From Dicyema japonicum (Eukaryota > Dicyemida > Rhombozoa > Dicyemidae): a stretch of DNA of 64,000 nt. A program made the translations under genes and the position numbers. The notes beneath the pieces were generated by a model. That model was not told the DNA's origin. It saw only the letters and a program-made list of their open reading frames with translations, and ran no database searches. Location: assembly GCA_011109175.1 (NCBI GenBank), contig RDEW01000104.1, positions 15,133 to 79,132 of the forward strand. The letters are read 5' to 3'. Shown here piece after piece: positions 47,116 through 59,483 of this stretch (positions within the stretch are counted from its first letter, which is position 1; the number at the start of each line of letters is the position of its first letter).

Positions 47116-47949
47116 TTTATGCTACAAATATATCGAGCCAACAATCATGTTAACAAATTTAGCTAAAACACACTAAAAAGATCTAAAACTTAACGGAACT
47201 TTAAAAAAGATCTCATTCTTTTTAGTATATTTGATTACCTTTGAGACCCTAATGAGGAGAACGGCGCGATGTTTATCTCTCGTAAACGCCTGCCTGTAGG
47301 AAGTGTGTGGAATTCCGTAAGGAACGTCGAGCTAAGATAAGGAGTCTACTAGAGAGTCCGGGATCACCCAATGGCTGTACTTTTTCTAAATTTTATTGGT
47401 GATTTCTGAGTCAAAAAATAAATTAATCAGAACATCATAACATGGGGATTTTTGGACCGAGAATTATGCTTCCTTGTAAGTTTGACAACACGGGAGAGAA
47501 GTATTTCTCGTTATGGTGGTTATCAACCTCGATAGTGTGTCGTGGGGGATTGTATTTTAGTTGGCTCAGTTAAATTGGAGTCGATTCTTTTAGTGAGTGT
47601 TAGATATTAAAAATAAGAAAGCTTATAAAGTATCTCCTGATCTAGAGGTAACTGACCTAGATGCTATTGTGAGGTGTTGTAATTATCACCACGTGTTGCT
47701 TTGTAGAGCTAATATGTAGATATCCTTCTTAGCTAAAAGATATGTAGTGGACAAGTGTAATTTTGGAACACCATTAAGAAAACGACTCAATTATTTTCCA
47801 CTACAGCTTTGTTCGTACGTCATTTTCCATTTACGTGAGTCAATGTGAACAAATACCTTTTATTTCCACGAACTATTTTTTGATCTTCTTTTCCTGAAAC
47901 TTTCTACGTTTTGGATGCCTCTAACGGAAATCGAAGTTCACAAAGATCT

Positions 47950-48330
47950 CTCCTGAGTGGGTAATGTTTAGACTGCTAAAAAGCTGGTAAGAGTTGACCT
48001 AACATTGTTGCATGAAAGGGATTATAACTGGGGTAGCGTTCAGATAATTTCTTGCGGAAAACTGGGTGAAGATCTTTTAAAAAGTCATCACTTAAAAACG
48101 ACTTGTTGCTTAAGGATCGCACAATAACTTTAGGGAATAGAAAAAAAGGTATTGGGGGAACAAAAGAGATTGGTGCCGTGGTGAGATGTTTCCGTTTATT
48201 AAACGTAGAATAAATCTGTCTGTAGAAGATTGACTTTCTTGGATAGAACTTTGGTTCAACTAAGGATATTTTCGACTTCTTCAAAATCGAAAGGTATGTA
48301 GACGGTGATAATCCAAATGACGTTGATGAT
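47950..48330 (-). CDS. Hypothetical protein fragment
   Basis: A minus-strand open frame of about 100 codons without ATG (48284-47976) reads EPKFYPRKSIFYRQIYSTF, then HLTTAPISFVPPIPFFLF and NPFHATML. A 23-nt GT...AG stretch at its 3' end would give the ending ATMLAV-stop. A 25-nt GT...AG stretch lies at its 5' end (around 48300). This is the splice pattern of genuine genes here, but no start exon and no family match were found. It may be a small gene or a retroelement piece. Confidence 0.3.
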
Positions 48331-48559
48331 TCAATCTTTTAGGATGGCTGATGTTAATGTCGCTGTTACTTTTTAATTTTTGAATGGTTCCTTGTTGATA
48401 CATCTTTTTTTGAAAAAAATAAAACAAGTAAAATCTTTTAGTAAAGAAGCCAGAATTGTGAACAGTTTCTCAACATCCTAATTGAATGATGCCATCACGT
48501 GGGTGAATCATGTGGCATTTTAGAACGGTTGCCTCAGTCTTATTACACTCGAAACGGGC

Positions 48560-48810
48560 ATCTACTCTGCTGTTACGGAAAAAAATAAACGTCAGAAAGA
48601 TTTTCTTAAAATGGGGAAGTCTTCAGAGGAAAAGTCATACTATTTCATCAATCCTTTCCTAGATATGAGAGGAAGCCTTCTTTATGGGGATTAATTCAGG
48701 ATTCCAAGACAAATCATAGGAAGCTAGGTGTGGACACAGGGATCACTTAATTAGACGATAACTCTTATCCTCGTTGCTATGGTTCCCGGTGTTAATAAAT
48801 TAAATGAAAT
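48560..48810 (+). mobile_element. LINE 3' relic (family of 41.4 kb)
   Basis: TTAATTCAGGATTCCAAGAC, then GGGATCAC at 48739 followed by TTAATTAGACGATAACTCTT and CCGGTGTTAATAAATTAAA, colinear with 41800-41920. 48810-49900 has only scraps, including a B-box-like AATTCGAATCTCGTCC at 49290. Confidence 0.6.
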
Positions 48811-49928
48811 GACTGACTTCTCAATTTTCCACAGCGAATTGAGAAGCCTTATCTGTTAACGACGAATCGCTGACTTTGCGATTTTTTAAAAATGTCATCT
48901 GAACATGAAATGGATGATTTTCAAGCATATGCACGATATTAAATCCTAAATCACTGGCCATCCTATATAAGCAAGAAAATGGTCATTCTGCCTCTCGATA
49001 GAAACCAACAGGTACCTCCCGTGATCGCAAGGATAATGGTATAAAAGAACCTGACTTCATCCATCGTATTCCTGCAAATTAGCATCAACAAAAGGCATAG
49101 TGCTGGGGCCAAGCACGATCAGTAAAAAATGGTAAATTGCCCTCAAGGTTGAGGTGGTTACATTCTCTACTACACAAAATGGCTCTTAGCTTTATGACTA
49201 TCATGATGTCTTCCTTCTCGAAATTATGGGTGAGGTGATATATTAGTGAGACACCAAAAACCGGAAGTTCTGTCAAATCAAATGTATGAGATGCAAATTC
49301 GAATCTCGTCCAACCAAAAATTAAAAAAACTTGAAAGATTACTTCTCTAAAGTTGTACATATATGATTATATATGTGTTGCTAGTAATAATTGTAGTTCC
49401 CCCATATGGGAGACCAATCCCTCATGATCAACCTGAAAGCCTTTGTTCAATAATATTGGGAATTACCTTAGATACATTGATTTCCCAGAAATGAAAAGAA
49501 TGCTTGTTTTTCGATAATTTTTATTAAAATAAAACAAGACACAGTCAGCCGAGAGTGATACCGCCCTGACTGACTGTGTGCTATTTCTTCTCAGGGAGGC
49601 TAGTGAGATTCCCTCAAATAGCCAGCTTGAAATGTGGTTATCGTGGTGTCTTGTGGCAAATCTGGAATGGTGTCACCCATTCCGGAAAGGAACGAAAAAA
49701 GCAACCAACTTCTCCTTACCTTGTGGGGGTTCCCTTAACCTATGTGTCTCCGACTCAGACTGGCGTCATCATTGTACTGGACTATTGATTCTCCTGTTGG
49801 CGACATTGAAACAAACCCTGTCCCATGATGGTTCTAAACATAGTTATTTATTCATCAACTTCCTTCTATCAACTCCGAAGACTAACTAAATGAGATGCAG
49901 TCACTAATCTTTCGGTCCTGTGTCTTAT

Positions 49929-50513
49929 TTATCCAGAGAAGGTTGAATGTGGATAGTGAGAAGCGATCCAGCCTATAGCAACTCCCGGACTCTCATCTAG
50001 TGATCCGCCAGCGATCTCATCGCATTCCGAAACTATCTCAACAAATCTCTTAAAAGGAATTCTACCATTTTGTCTTTCTTCAGAACCGATCGAGATTCCT
50101 CCGCATGGGTAATCCTTTCCAAAAATGGATTTCCTGGTTTTTTTAGAAACACAAGAAATTTCTTGCATCCAAGGCATTGAAAATGTTTTTGACTTTTCGT
50201 TTTTTTCTTTTTGTCTGTGTGTGAGTCCCAGGAGACAATGTAGTTCCGCAGTGAAATGTTCACTGATGACGGCATCACTTGTCAACCAGAAGAATCGTAG
50301 ATGTGTGGAACTATCAACCGAATGGACAGCAGCGAGATTCGATGATTTGATTTTTTGTCGGAGGTGGCTCTTCTTTACTGTTCTTTGGAGATCAGTGAAT
50401 GTTCTCCGTATGTGTCTAAGGTTTGTGGATTTAAGCAATGGGAAGGTTGGATGATTCGGGTTAAAGTTCTTCATTTCAAGGTGGTCCCCAGAGGCAGGAT
50501 CTTCGACTTCCAA
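49929..50513 (-). other. Unassigned 194-codon ORF containing a SINE copy
   Basis: A long minus-strand frame with no recognised domain. Its middle (50346-50261) is the SINE-like repeat of 44265-44350 read through in frame, which argues against an ancient conserved protein. The outer parts (EVEDPASGDHLEMKNFNP; GRIPFKRFVEIVSECDEIAG) are unassigned. It may be a chance frame or a retroelement ORF. Confidence 0.3.
50261..50346 (-). repeat. SINE-like repeat, copy 2
   Basis: Reverse-strand relative of 44265-44350. On the minus strand it runs AATCTCGCTGCTGTCC, CACATCTACGATTCTTCTGG, TGATGCCGTCATCAGTGAA. Confidence 0.55.
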
Positions 50514-50789
50514 TGTAAGTATCCGACGGGAGATGATTTCAAATCCAGTCAGAAAACAAAGTCAAATGTCTTTGGAGAGGCAAATTGAATGTTTTTTTCC
50601 GTGATGCAATAATAATGTCATCTTGTATGATAAGATGATCGTTTTCTGGGTCGTTGGGATGTCTCTGAGATATACGTTAGAGAACGGATCCCTGGAGAAC
50701 ATATCAAAAATAGGCCGCTTCAGTCTCGGACCCAAGTCATGATTCTATAAGAAAAGATGTTTTTTGTTAAATCAGAAATCTGAAGACGG

Positions 50790-51680
50790 TACTTTGTTCC
50801 GTGGACATTCACAAAGCGTTTGACTCCGAACTTAGGAAAAACTCAATTTGGAAAATATTACATTTGGAAATCCCAAGAAACCTTAAACTCTGGTTGGGTA
50901 ACTTTCTTTTTAATCGGAGGGCATGTCTGTTTTGGAGATTTAAGGTCGACATCACCACTTCTCCCGAATGGCGTCCCTCAAGGATCACTCCTATCCCTAT
51001 TATTGTTAGATGACAGATATTCAGGTTGCAACATCAAGATTGCACAACACGTGGACAATCTTAACGTTTGGTTAAATGACTACCGCCTATCAATTAGCCC
51101 AGAGAAATCAGTCTCCACATTCTTCACTTCCGTAGAAAGATTAAGCAGACGGACGGTGGAGCTAAAAGTAGATAATGGCGAACTCCCTTAGCGAAAACCA
51201 GAAAATTCTGGGAGTCACATTCGACATGCACGTGTGTTTATCACAGCATGCCGAAAACTATCATTAAATGCGAGAAAAAGGCTAACGTTCTGAAAATCAT
51301 CTCAGGGGTAGTGAAGACCAGTTTTGAACTCTCTCTACAAGCAGCACGTCGAACCATGCATCTCATATGCGTGTGCTTCCTGGAGCTCGTTTATCTCTTG
51401 GACAAATCCTATGAAACTCAAAGCTATCCAAAGAATGGTTTCAAGATTTCGAAACGATGGACTTCTGGAAAGTCCCACTCTCCAATGCCTCTGGAATCCT
51501 TAATACGTAATAACCGAAGAACGTGCCGTTGCGACTACGAGGAACCAGTTATACGGCTATGAGTACTAGCGTGTGCTCGAGGAAGTAACATCGTGCCAAG
51601 TCTCCCTTGAGTGCGCCGGGATCACACGATTAGTTAGTTTGGTGTTACCGTGCTCATTGGAATCTGTTCATTTCATACAT
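50790..51680 (+). mobile_element. LINE reverse transcriptase and 3' end relic
   Basis: CSVDIHKAFDSELRK, LLPNGVPQGSLLSLLLL, NVWLNDYRLSISPEKSVSTF, YKQHVEPCISYACASW and SSFISWTNPMKLKAIQRM occur in order but in different frames. GGGATCAC at 51618 with CGATTAGTTAGTTTGGTGTT marks the 3' end. It is the second longest copy of the 6.9-8.8 kb family here. 51680-52150 contains AT-rich repeats of TAATTTCAA.CA.AAA.T and nothing else. Confidence 0.8.
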
Positions 51681-52152
51681 TACATAAAATCAATAATTCT
51701 GTCAACCCTCCAAATTCCCAAATTCGCCACTTTTTTGAAAGTCCCAAAAATGATGGATTCGAGAGGATTTACTGTAATTAAATTTTATAAAGTCCCGGAC
51801 GGATGTTTGCTGATCCCTGTTTTAAAGAAGCTCATTATGGTTACGGATACGATTCCGAGGAGTGTAGGCAATTAAACCCAAAATTATCCAATCTAATCTT
51901 TTTATGCCTACGTGGGTACTTGAATTGAATATTTTCCTCCTCTTCCCTTTTGGCTCCAGTTTTTTTCCAGTCCAAATCTAATGAAAAAAAATCTTACCCT
52001 AATTACAACCAGAAATTCATAAACTAGCCTAATTTCAATTAAAAAGTCTAATTTTAACCAAAAATTCATAAAACTAGCCTAATTTCAACCAAAAAGTAAT
52101 AAAATGTTAATTTAAATTAAGCAATCAAATCAGTACCGAATTAAAACTAAGT

Positions 52153-55100
52153 TTAAAGCAATTCAAAAGCTTCCACGTGCTTCTTTGTGTTATTGGCTCT
52201 AATCTTCTGCAGAGTCTTGTATTTGTTTCTCCCTGAAAGAACATTGGAACGATAAATGACATCATTTCGACTTTCCATCCCTTTTATTTTACTTTGATCC
52301 AACAATTCAACAAATTTCTACAAAATTATACTAACCCAACCTGAAATTCAACACGTGGGGCTATTTTTGCAGGTACACGCTCTTCGTGATTCGGCGTGGT
52401 GGGCATGGTGTCTTTGAAAACAATTTCAACTAAGCAAAATCAATCTCCAAGGATCAAACCTACGTCACCTGGAGAGGACACAGAAGCATCCACATTAATC
52501 TCAATTTTGGGATTTTCACGCACATCATTCATAGAGGATCTGTTCGATACAACAAAGTCTGATTTTAATGGAGAAATATCGAATCCCTTAACAACGTTCT
52601 GAGGGACTTCTTGGACATGGTGTATCGTTACGGGAGCGGGTGGCTCAGCACAAACTTGCTCAGTCCTGGAGTAGTCCATCGTTGCAGGAGCGGGTGGCTC
52701 AGCACAGACATGTTCAACTTGGACATATTCGATCGTTACAGGAGAGGGTACCTCAGCACAAACCTGCTCCGTTTGTGCCTCAGCCATGGATTCAGTCAGT
52801 CTATTGATTTCTGACTTTAATTGAGCTTCTTTAAGAGATTTTCTAGTTTTTTCTCTAAAATTGTCAATTTTAGCAAACTTTTCCATTCGAAGGATATTCT
52901 CCTGCTCACGTTCAGTTAGCTGCAACAACTCCTGGGCTTGTCGGAGTTCTTCCTCCAGGTTATTTATTTGATTTTGAATCCTTGCAGCCTCTGATCTCTT
53001 ATACTCCAAATCATCCTCCTAAAACATAGAAATAAAATAGGGACCATCATCTTGCGTGTATTTGAAGCCACGCTAGACGAATTGGACAAATCCTGCAAGA
53101 GACACTCCAATTGTTCCTTCTCGTCAACAAGGTTCCTCAGTTTAGCAGAAAGCTGGTTTATTTGAGGAATGTAGTTTTCGTATTCTAAGGGATCAGCCAT
53201 CATAGTAGTACTGGCAGTCAAATCATTTACTTGCTCGTTGAATTGGGCTTCGACCGACATCTGTTTCTCCCTCAGATCTTCAGCTTCCTTCTGACATCTA
53301 ATAAGTTCTTCAAGCTGCTTCTCAAGTTCATCTCTCTGCCTGCGAATGTCATCATAAAGTTTTCGCTTGTTATTCCGGTCTGGAATGCGATCGAAAAACT
53401 CACCTTCAATGAACTTCCCTTCCAACTGGGAGATTTTTATCTCCAAGTTTTCAAGAACATCCTCATCTCGGTAACTTGTTTCTGTATTAGCAGCCATGAC
53501 CGGTTCAACCACCTCTAGAGTCGGTTCAGAAGCTCTTTTGAGGTCACATGATCAAAATACCTGATATTATTTACCGGCATTCTGGTTCTTTCAAAATCCT
53601 CAACAAGTTCTGTAATTATCTGTTCTTTTTCATTGACCTGGTAATTCTTAGCCGCAAGTTCAGCTTCCTACAAGTAAAGGATGATAGAGCATACCATGTT
53701 GATTCGTTCTTCATCAGCAACGTTAATTTGGGAGAGTTTTTCCTCTAGTCTTAATTTTTCTGTCAGGAGCTCTTCTAATTGAGACGTCAGAAGATCCACT
53801 TTCTGTTTTAGTAAGTTGTAGTCTAAGAATCTCAACACAAAAGAACCTTCGCTGTCTTTATCCGAATATTCTCCATAACTTTGCACCTTCATAGACATTG
53901 TTCGCATTTTATTCTCCAAATCAATGACTTGTCTGCATTTCGTTGACAAATACATCCTTTAATGAGACATATAGGAACTACTTTTGTCTGCGGAGAATAT
54001 TCTGCTCCTTGGCGGACTGCCGTCTCAACATTTTAATCTCCTCTGTGTCTTCCTTTCTGTTCTGGAAATATAGATTCCTGTATTCCAGTATCATGTCGAC
54101 AACCATGGAAGCCTCTTGCTCGTCCTCCGTCCAAACACAAAATTCCTATCATTTTGATATTTTATTACGGAGTGGTTTGATTCGTGTTCACTGAGTTTCA
54201 ATTTCACTTTCTTATTCTTGATCGTCACAGATTTGATTTCTCCATAAGGAAATGAGGAGATGGGGGTGATACTACAGGAATGAAAGTCCCTAAACCTGTC
54301 ATCAGATTTATATATGTTGATTCCCATGGGAGATAACCCCAACAGTAGCTTTGTTTTGTTTTTGTTCATAATATTGGTGTAGTATACACCAAACATATCA
54401 AGATCCTGAGCATACTTCAGGTAGTAGGCTGCGGGGGAAATCTGATCCACATTTTTACAACTAAAAAATTCATAAAAAAATAAAACTAGTCATCGCTCAT
54501 TTGCTGGTGGAAATTAATAAGTATATTTTGCCAATCTGTTTTTGGGATGTCGTGGGCATTAAACATACTAAATGTAAACACAAGTGAATTTACTTCTGAG
54601 GAATGTAGTCATCTGGATCCATGTAGTTTCCAGTGTTGACTTGAGGATCATACATCCCATGGTCACAGAGGGAGGCTATTGACGCCAATAGGAGACAATT
54701 ATTGGAATCGGTATACAAGGTCCCTTCTTTAATGAGCTGTTTTACTGTATTGTAGAATAAATCCTAAAATGGCTAGAAAAACTTACGTATATAGGTTGAG
54801 TTATTATTCCAGTATTTACATCTTCTGGGTAAATATAAACGCAGATCATACAGTGCACATCGCCAGTCTGTTTTCCTATTGGTTGTGCCGACAGCTTAAG
54901 GATTCACTCAGAAGATTTACCTTGGAGCGTTTTCTCAAGTATAATGTTTCCGTTTTATTCCGCACGTTATAGCTGAGCGTCAAAAACCAGGACTCTCGCA
55001 AATTTAAAGCTGTGCTGACCTGAAATGGTAAAATGTGAGATATTCAAAAATGGTGGTTCAATGCAACAAAACAAAACACATTTGACCATAAAAATTCAAA

Positions 55101-55308
55101 TTATACCATTTCAACTACATCATGTCCAGTTTGATTAGTTTTCACGGGGAATTTAAGTCGTTCAGCGTAGCCTTTCAGCACGATGTTTAACTAAAAATAA
55201 AATTTTGACAATTTGTTATAAATTAGCATGAACTGACAAAATAGAATGATTCTATCAAAGTCGATACCAACCTGCTTGACCATTGAGAGACAGAAACCGT
55301 GCGACATT
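52153..55308 (-). CDS. ERM (ezrin/radixin/moesin) family protein
   Basis: ERM proteins link plasma-membrane proteins to cortical actin. ATG 55308 to TAA 52153 with 14 introns (23-30 nt, but 82 and 87 nt for the first two) gives exactly 893 aa, well above the usual 580. FERM lobes: F1 (LNIVLKGYAERLKFPV ... LNLRESWFLTLSYN), F2 (YPEDVNTGIITQPIY ... CLLLASIASLCDHGMYD), F3 (LKYAQDLDMFGVYYTNI ... LLLGLSPMGINIYKSDD ... FPYGEIKSV). A coiled-coil region follows that is about twice the usual length (LEELLTEKLRLEEKLS; DELEKQLEELIRCQKEAEDL). Then come three near-identical 22-residue repeats with VCAEPPAP (52633-52770). The C-terminus is the actin-binding tail NKYKTLQKIRANNTKKHVEA (compare [21 protein letters not shown]). 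The tail threonine of the KYKTL motif is kept. Presence of the actin-binding tail favours ERM over merlin. The start is inferred from the frame. Confidence 0.93.
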
Positions 55309-55563
55309 ACAATCTTAATGTTTTATACGCAGCAAATGCGCAACTTATTGCCGTGGTTACGCCGACTGATATAATTGACAAATTCATCAGATCAATATTA
55401 AAAGTATTGTGATTAAATAACAAATTTTTCCCTATTTTTTAATTTAATTTTAAGATTTCTCGAGTTTCCTTTGCGGTCGCTGAGAATCTAAAAAATGCGC
55501 ATTAAAAATGTGGTGAGATATTAAGAAGCCAAAAACAATGTTAGAAAATTGTAAATGATGACT

Positions 55564-58500
55564 TTATACGTTGTCAGGATTCACATAGGAAATATCATCC
55601 CAGGGATGTCGGTATAGGTCCTGTCGTAAGATCTTCTGATCGATATGATGCCCTACAGCGCTAGACAGCTAAAAGTACCTATAAGTCCTATGGATCTTCC
55701 AAGCACAAAAATTGCGTTGAGGACGCCAGCATTGATGTAATTGTACACTTCTTCACTAAAATCGCAATAAGCAAATGAATACTTAGTAAAGTAGTTTGTG
55801 AGCAACTCCACGAAACAGGCTCCAATCGCTCCATCAATATTCAGAATCAAATTAGGTCTCTAAATGTGTTTTAGTTAGGCTTAAATAATTGATAAATTGA
55901 AAAATCGACTAAATTGTTTCAATGAGTTTAAATAAATAGGCTAATCGATATTTTCACTGAGTTAACATGGGCATTAACTTACCTTTGTAGTGGTGATTGC
56001 TTCCACGTGTAGGGCAAAGTCCAATATGGGGGTCGACACAAAACTGTCCTTTACATAGTTTGTAAGTATCTTCACCCTTTTGTCTGGATTTCCCACCTAA
56101 TGGTCAAATCCATTTACAACTGATTTGACACGGTGTCCTATTCCCATAATATATTGATTATTCTTTCGCTTTGTTTGCACAAACTCATCAGGGGAGATCC
56201 CGGAGTTCACGGCATCGAAGAAACCCCTTCCTGCAGCATCTACTGCTCCCCCAAATCTGTCGCCCTAACAAAATGAGAAAGTCATTAACAATTGTCAGTA
56301 ATCCTGAACATAATGAAGAAACTAGGTCCTTTCCAGCTCGGGAGGACACGATCGTGTTCATTGCAGCAGAGACTGCTGGACCGTGGTCGGCTACAAGCAT
56401 AAGGGACATTTCTATGAATTCCGTGACTTTAGATGGTAGGCTAAAACGATAACAATAAGATTAACGGTTTCTTGAACCACAACAATGAAAGTACCCCGCC
56501 AATACCCATTTTCTGAGAAAGAATGTTGCTCACTGGAATCCCAGCGTAAAGGAGCTCGCATCCTCTTTCATCACAAATAGTCGAAGTCACTGTGGCTGGT
56601 TTTCGAATCAGTCCCAGTTCCTGATTAAAATTAAAACCATAATCAAACACGTGCCCATTGATAATCCATAGGAACTGGAGGTGGAGCAATATCCTTAACA
56701 GGAACAATACTCCCATTTTTGATATTCTCAGCATAAACATCCCTGAAATAAAATTTACACACGTGACCTAATCACCACAACGAGACTGTCGAAGCTGTCA
56801 GGCACAAATGCCCCTGCCTCAGCCAACGCCCTGTTTTTTGCAACAGCCATCTCTTCATCAGAGTGAACCGAGGACCCCGCGTGCCCAAATTGTACCTAAA
56901 ATGAGGAAGAAGACAAACATCCGTCTTAAAATAAGTTGAGCACGTGCCAATACACCAGGCAATAACAGGTTTGGTAATTCTTCCGCTTTTCAGTGCGTCA
57001 CAAATCAAGTATTCTTCTCGTCCCCCAACTTCGCCTAAGACAACAATCATCTTGGTGCTGGAATCCCTTTCAAATCTGTAGATGTGATCCATGAAAGTAG
57101 TACAGGGATATCTACACAATCATATGAGATCCTACCTGTCTCCTCCAATGGCAATTCCCTCATTGACCCCATCAGTGCATCGGGAGATGATGTTATTAAG
57201 CTCATTGGACATTCCGCCTGATTTGGACACATAAGAAACACTTAACGTAAAATTTCATGGAAAACCTGCCAGTTCGGTACAATTTGGAGGATAAAATGTT
57301 ATCCATCATTCCAGCGGTGTTTCCAATTTTGAAACAACCAGCTTTGACTCCTCCAACAGTGGCGGGACCGATTATATTTACTCGACCAAGTCGATTAGCT
57401 TCAGCAATAAGCTTGCGAGTCATATTCTCTGGAATTCCCTCAGCGATAATGGCGATTGTTCGAATCTAAGGGAATTAACCACAAATCCTGCCCTTGGGCA
57501 CTCCATAGCCTCCATTGTGACCGAATAAGCAGAACGGAAGGAGGCAAAGTTGATGAACACATCCACATCAACGTGCTTTTCAAAAGCATCAGTCAGTTTG
57601 CTATAAACAGGAATAAATATTTCCTTCTGTCCCCAATAAAAACGGTGACGGTAATCCTCCCTGAGACCGTTAAATGGAACATCAACACAAAAGGGTTAAC
57701 CAAGGCGGCAACAGAAGGTAGTTCCCTCGAGCACGAGTAGTCAAAATCAAGCATGCTCTGCACAGCAGTCTGTTGCATCCCCCAGACAACAGCACGTGTT
57801 TTAGATGTGAACAACTGGTTAGCGTTACCGTTGGAAGACGAAACATCAATGACTTCTTTATCTGATGCGGAGCTTGGCTTCTTCTTCCACTAGGAATATG
57901 AGGATATCATACACTCTCAAATCCAAAATTAAGCAGAAAGTTTGCCGTGGTAGTCGATTTCTCGAACTTGTAATCTCCCATAACGTCACGTGCTCCAAAT
58001 GCCATTCCAACTATGGCGGTCATGTGAGTTTCTGGTCCAAACACATAAAAGGGGACATCGATCCGTTCTCCCAACTCAACCATGTGTCTCAATCCCTCCT
58101 GATAGTTAGGCCCGCCTCTTCTAACAAATACAGACACGTTGTGAGCCTTCAAATCAACCACACTCATCTCCAATGATCTAATGATTCCCTTTATAGTAAC
58201 AATCCCCTTGAACCTTGAAAGTATCAGCCACGTTGGTAAAGTTTGCGATTCCACCCCCAATTATGAGCACCTTCCCTTTGTCCGAGTGAGGGGCTTTGAA
58301 CATCAGCTTAGTGATTGTGCAGGTATATTCGTATGTTTGCTGTTCTGAGGGAGCCCCAGAATATTCGCCATAGTTTGCCAGATCCTCGATTCCCCCATAC
58401 TCACAAATCGTGTCTCTAAAAGCCAATGTATTATACAGGATACGTGAACACGACTGAGGCCCCACCCCCAGCCACTAAGGTCCATATGCGACCACGTGGG

Positions 58501-59483
58501 TTTATCAGAGTGAGCTTCAGGGATGCTCCAGAAGAAGCGTTCATTTTTGCGATTGCTTCTTCCTATTAGTCATTTTTAAAGGCGAACCTCTGGATAGAGA
58601 TCTCTTCCGAACGGAGGAGGAAAGGTTACGTTCCCCCATAAATCCTTCATCAAGTACTGAGCACACTCATCCAGCTTAGCAGCAGCGTCAAGAACATATA
58701 CTTTGTCCCCTTCCTTTATTACTAAGATTCATAAACGAGGAGAAACACCGAGCGGATTTATTTCAAGGTAAGTGAAGTACAATCGCTTATATACTTCGTA
58801 TAAGTTTACTATAAAGGAGATGAGAGTCCTAAACAGTAAAAGCGGGAAAAACCGCTTAGTAGTTGGACACGTGACAAATTTTAGCAAAGTGTCGTTGATG
58901 TCTTCTTGGGACAGCTTCTGGGTGACAGGAATGTCGAGTTTGAAAGCCTTGGATAATTTATGCTTAAACCTTGGAATCGACGTCTCCCACGTCAACCCCT
59001 CCCTCGTGGTAAAACAGGATTGTATCACACTCCCTCGACGAATAAATACAAAGGTAATGTTCCTCATCCTTTAAATTTATTAAATTTAAAGAAAAACGTT
59101 TTTGTGGGGCAAAAATGGCTCAATTATGAAATTTCTTAGGCGCCCGGTTGCATTGCCAATCTAAAATAAAATAGACAAGAACCTTAACATCACTGACCAC
59201 GTGGTCACTTATCCAAGATAAAACTTTATCAAAATTCAAATCTATGCCAATGAGGCCAAGCTTGCCACGCCTTTTAATTCCTTGGTCAACTTTGACAACA
59301 AGACTCTAAAATTTGCATAATTTAATTAACCGAATTCAATAGCCATTGATTTTCTTTGCAGTCATTATGCAGCTTATCTTGCGACACAAATGAGTAGAAA
59401 CAACTTCTTTGAAAATTTAGGTCATTCAAATGCTGGTTAAGCAGACTTTTAGTTGTAGCCTCACTTATAGGTTTCGCCGACAT
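55564..59483 (-). CDS. ACLY: ATP-citrate lyase
   Basis: Cytosolic enzyme that makes acetyl-CoA and oxaloacetate from citrate, CoA and ATP, supplying lipid synthesis and acetylation. It runs from ATG 59483 ([15 protein letters not shown]) to TAA 55564 through many introns of 22-26 nt. N-terminal citryl-CoA synthetase part: [95 protein letters not shown]. CoA-ligase part: [56 protein letters not shown], and the phosphohistidine loop QFGHAGSS. Citrate-synthase-like C-terminus: [47 protein letters not shown] (human GAHNTI, so the second His is Met), [36 protein letters not shown]. It is essentially full length and 255 bp downstream of nothing shared with ERM other than strand. No frame break was noticed, but not every intron was verified. 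Confidence 0.95.
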
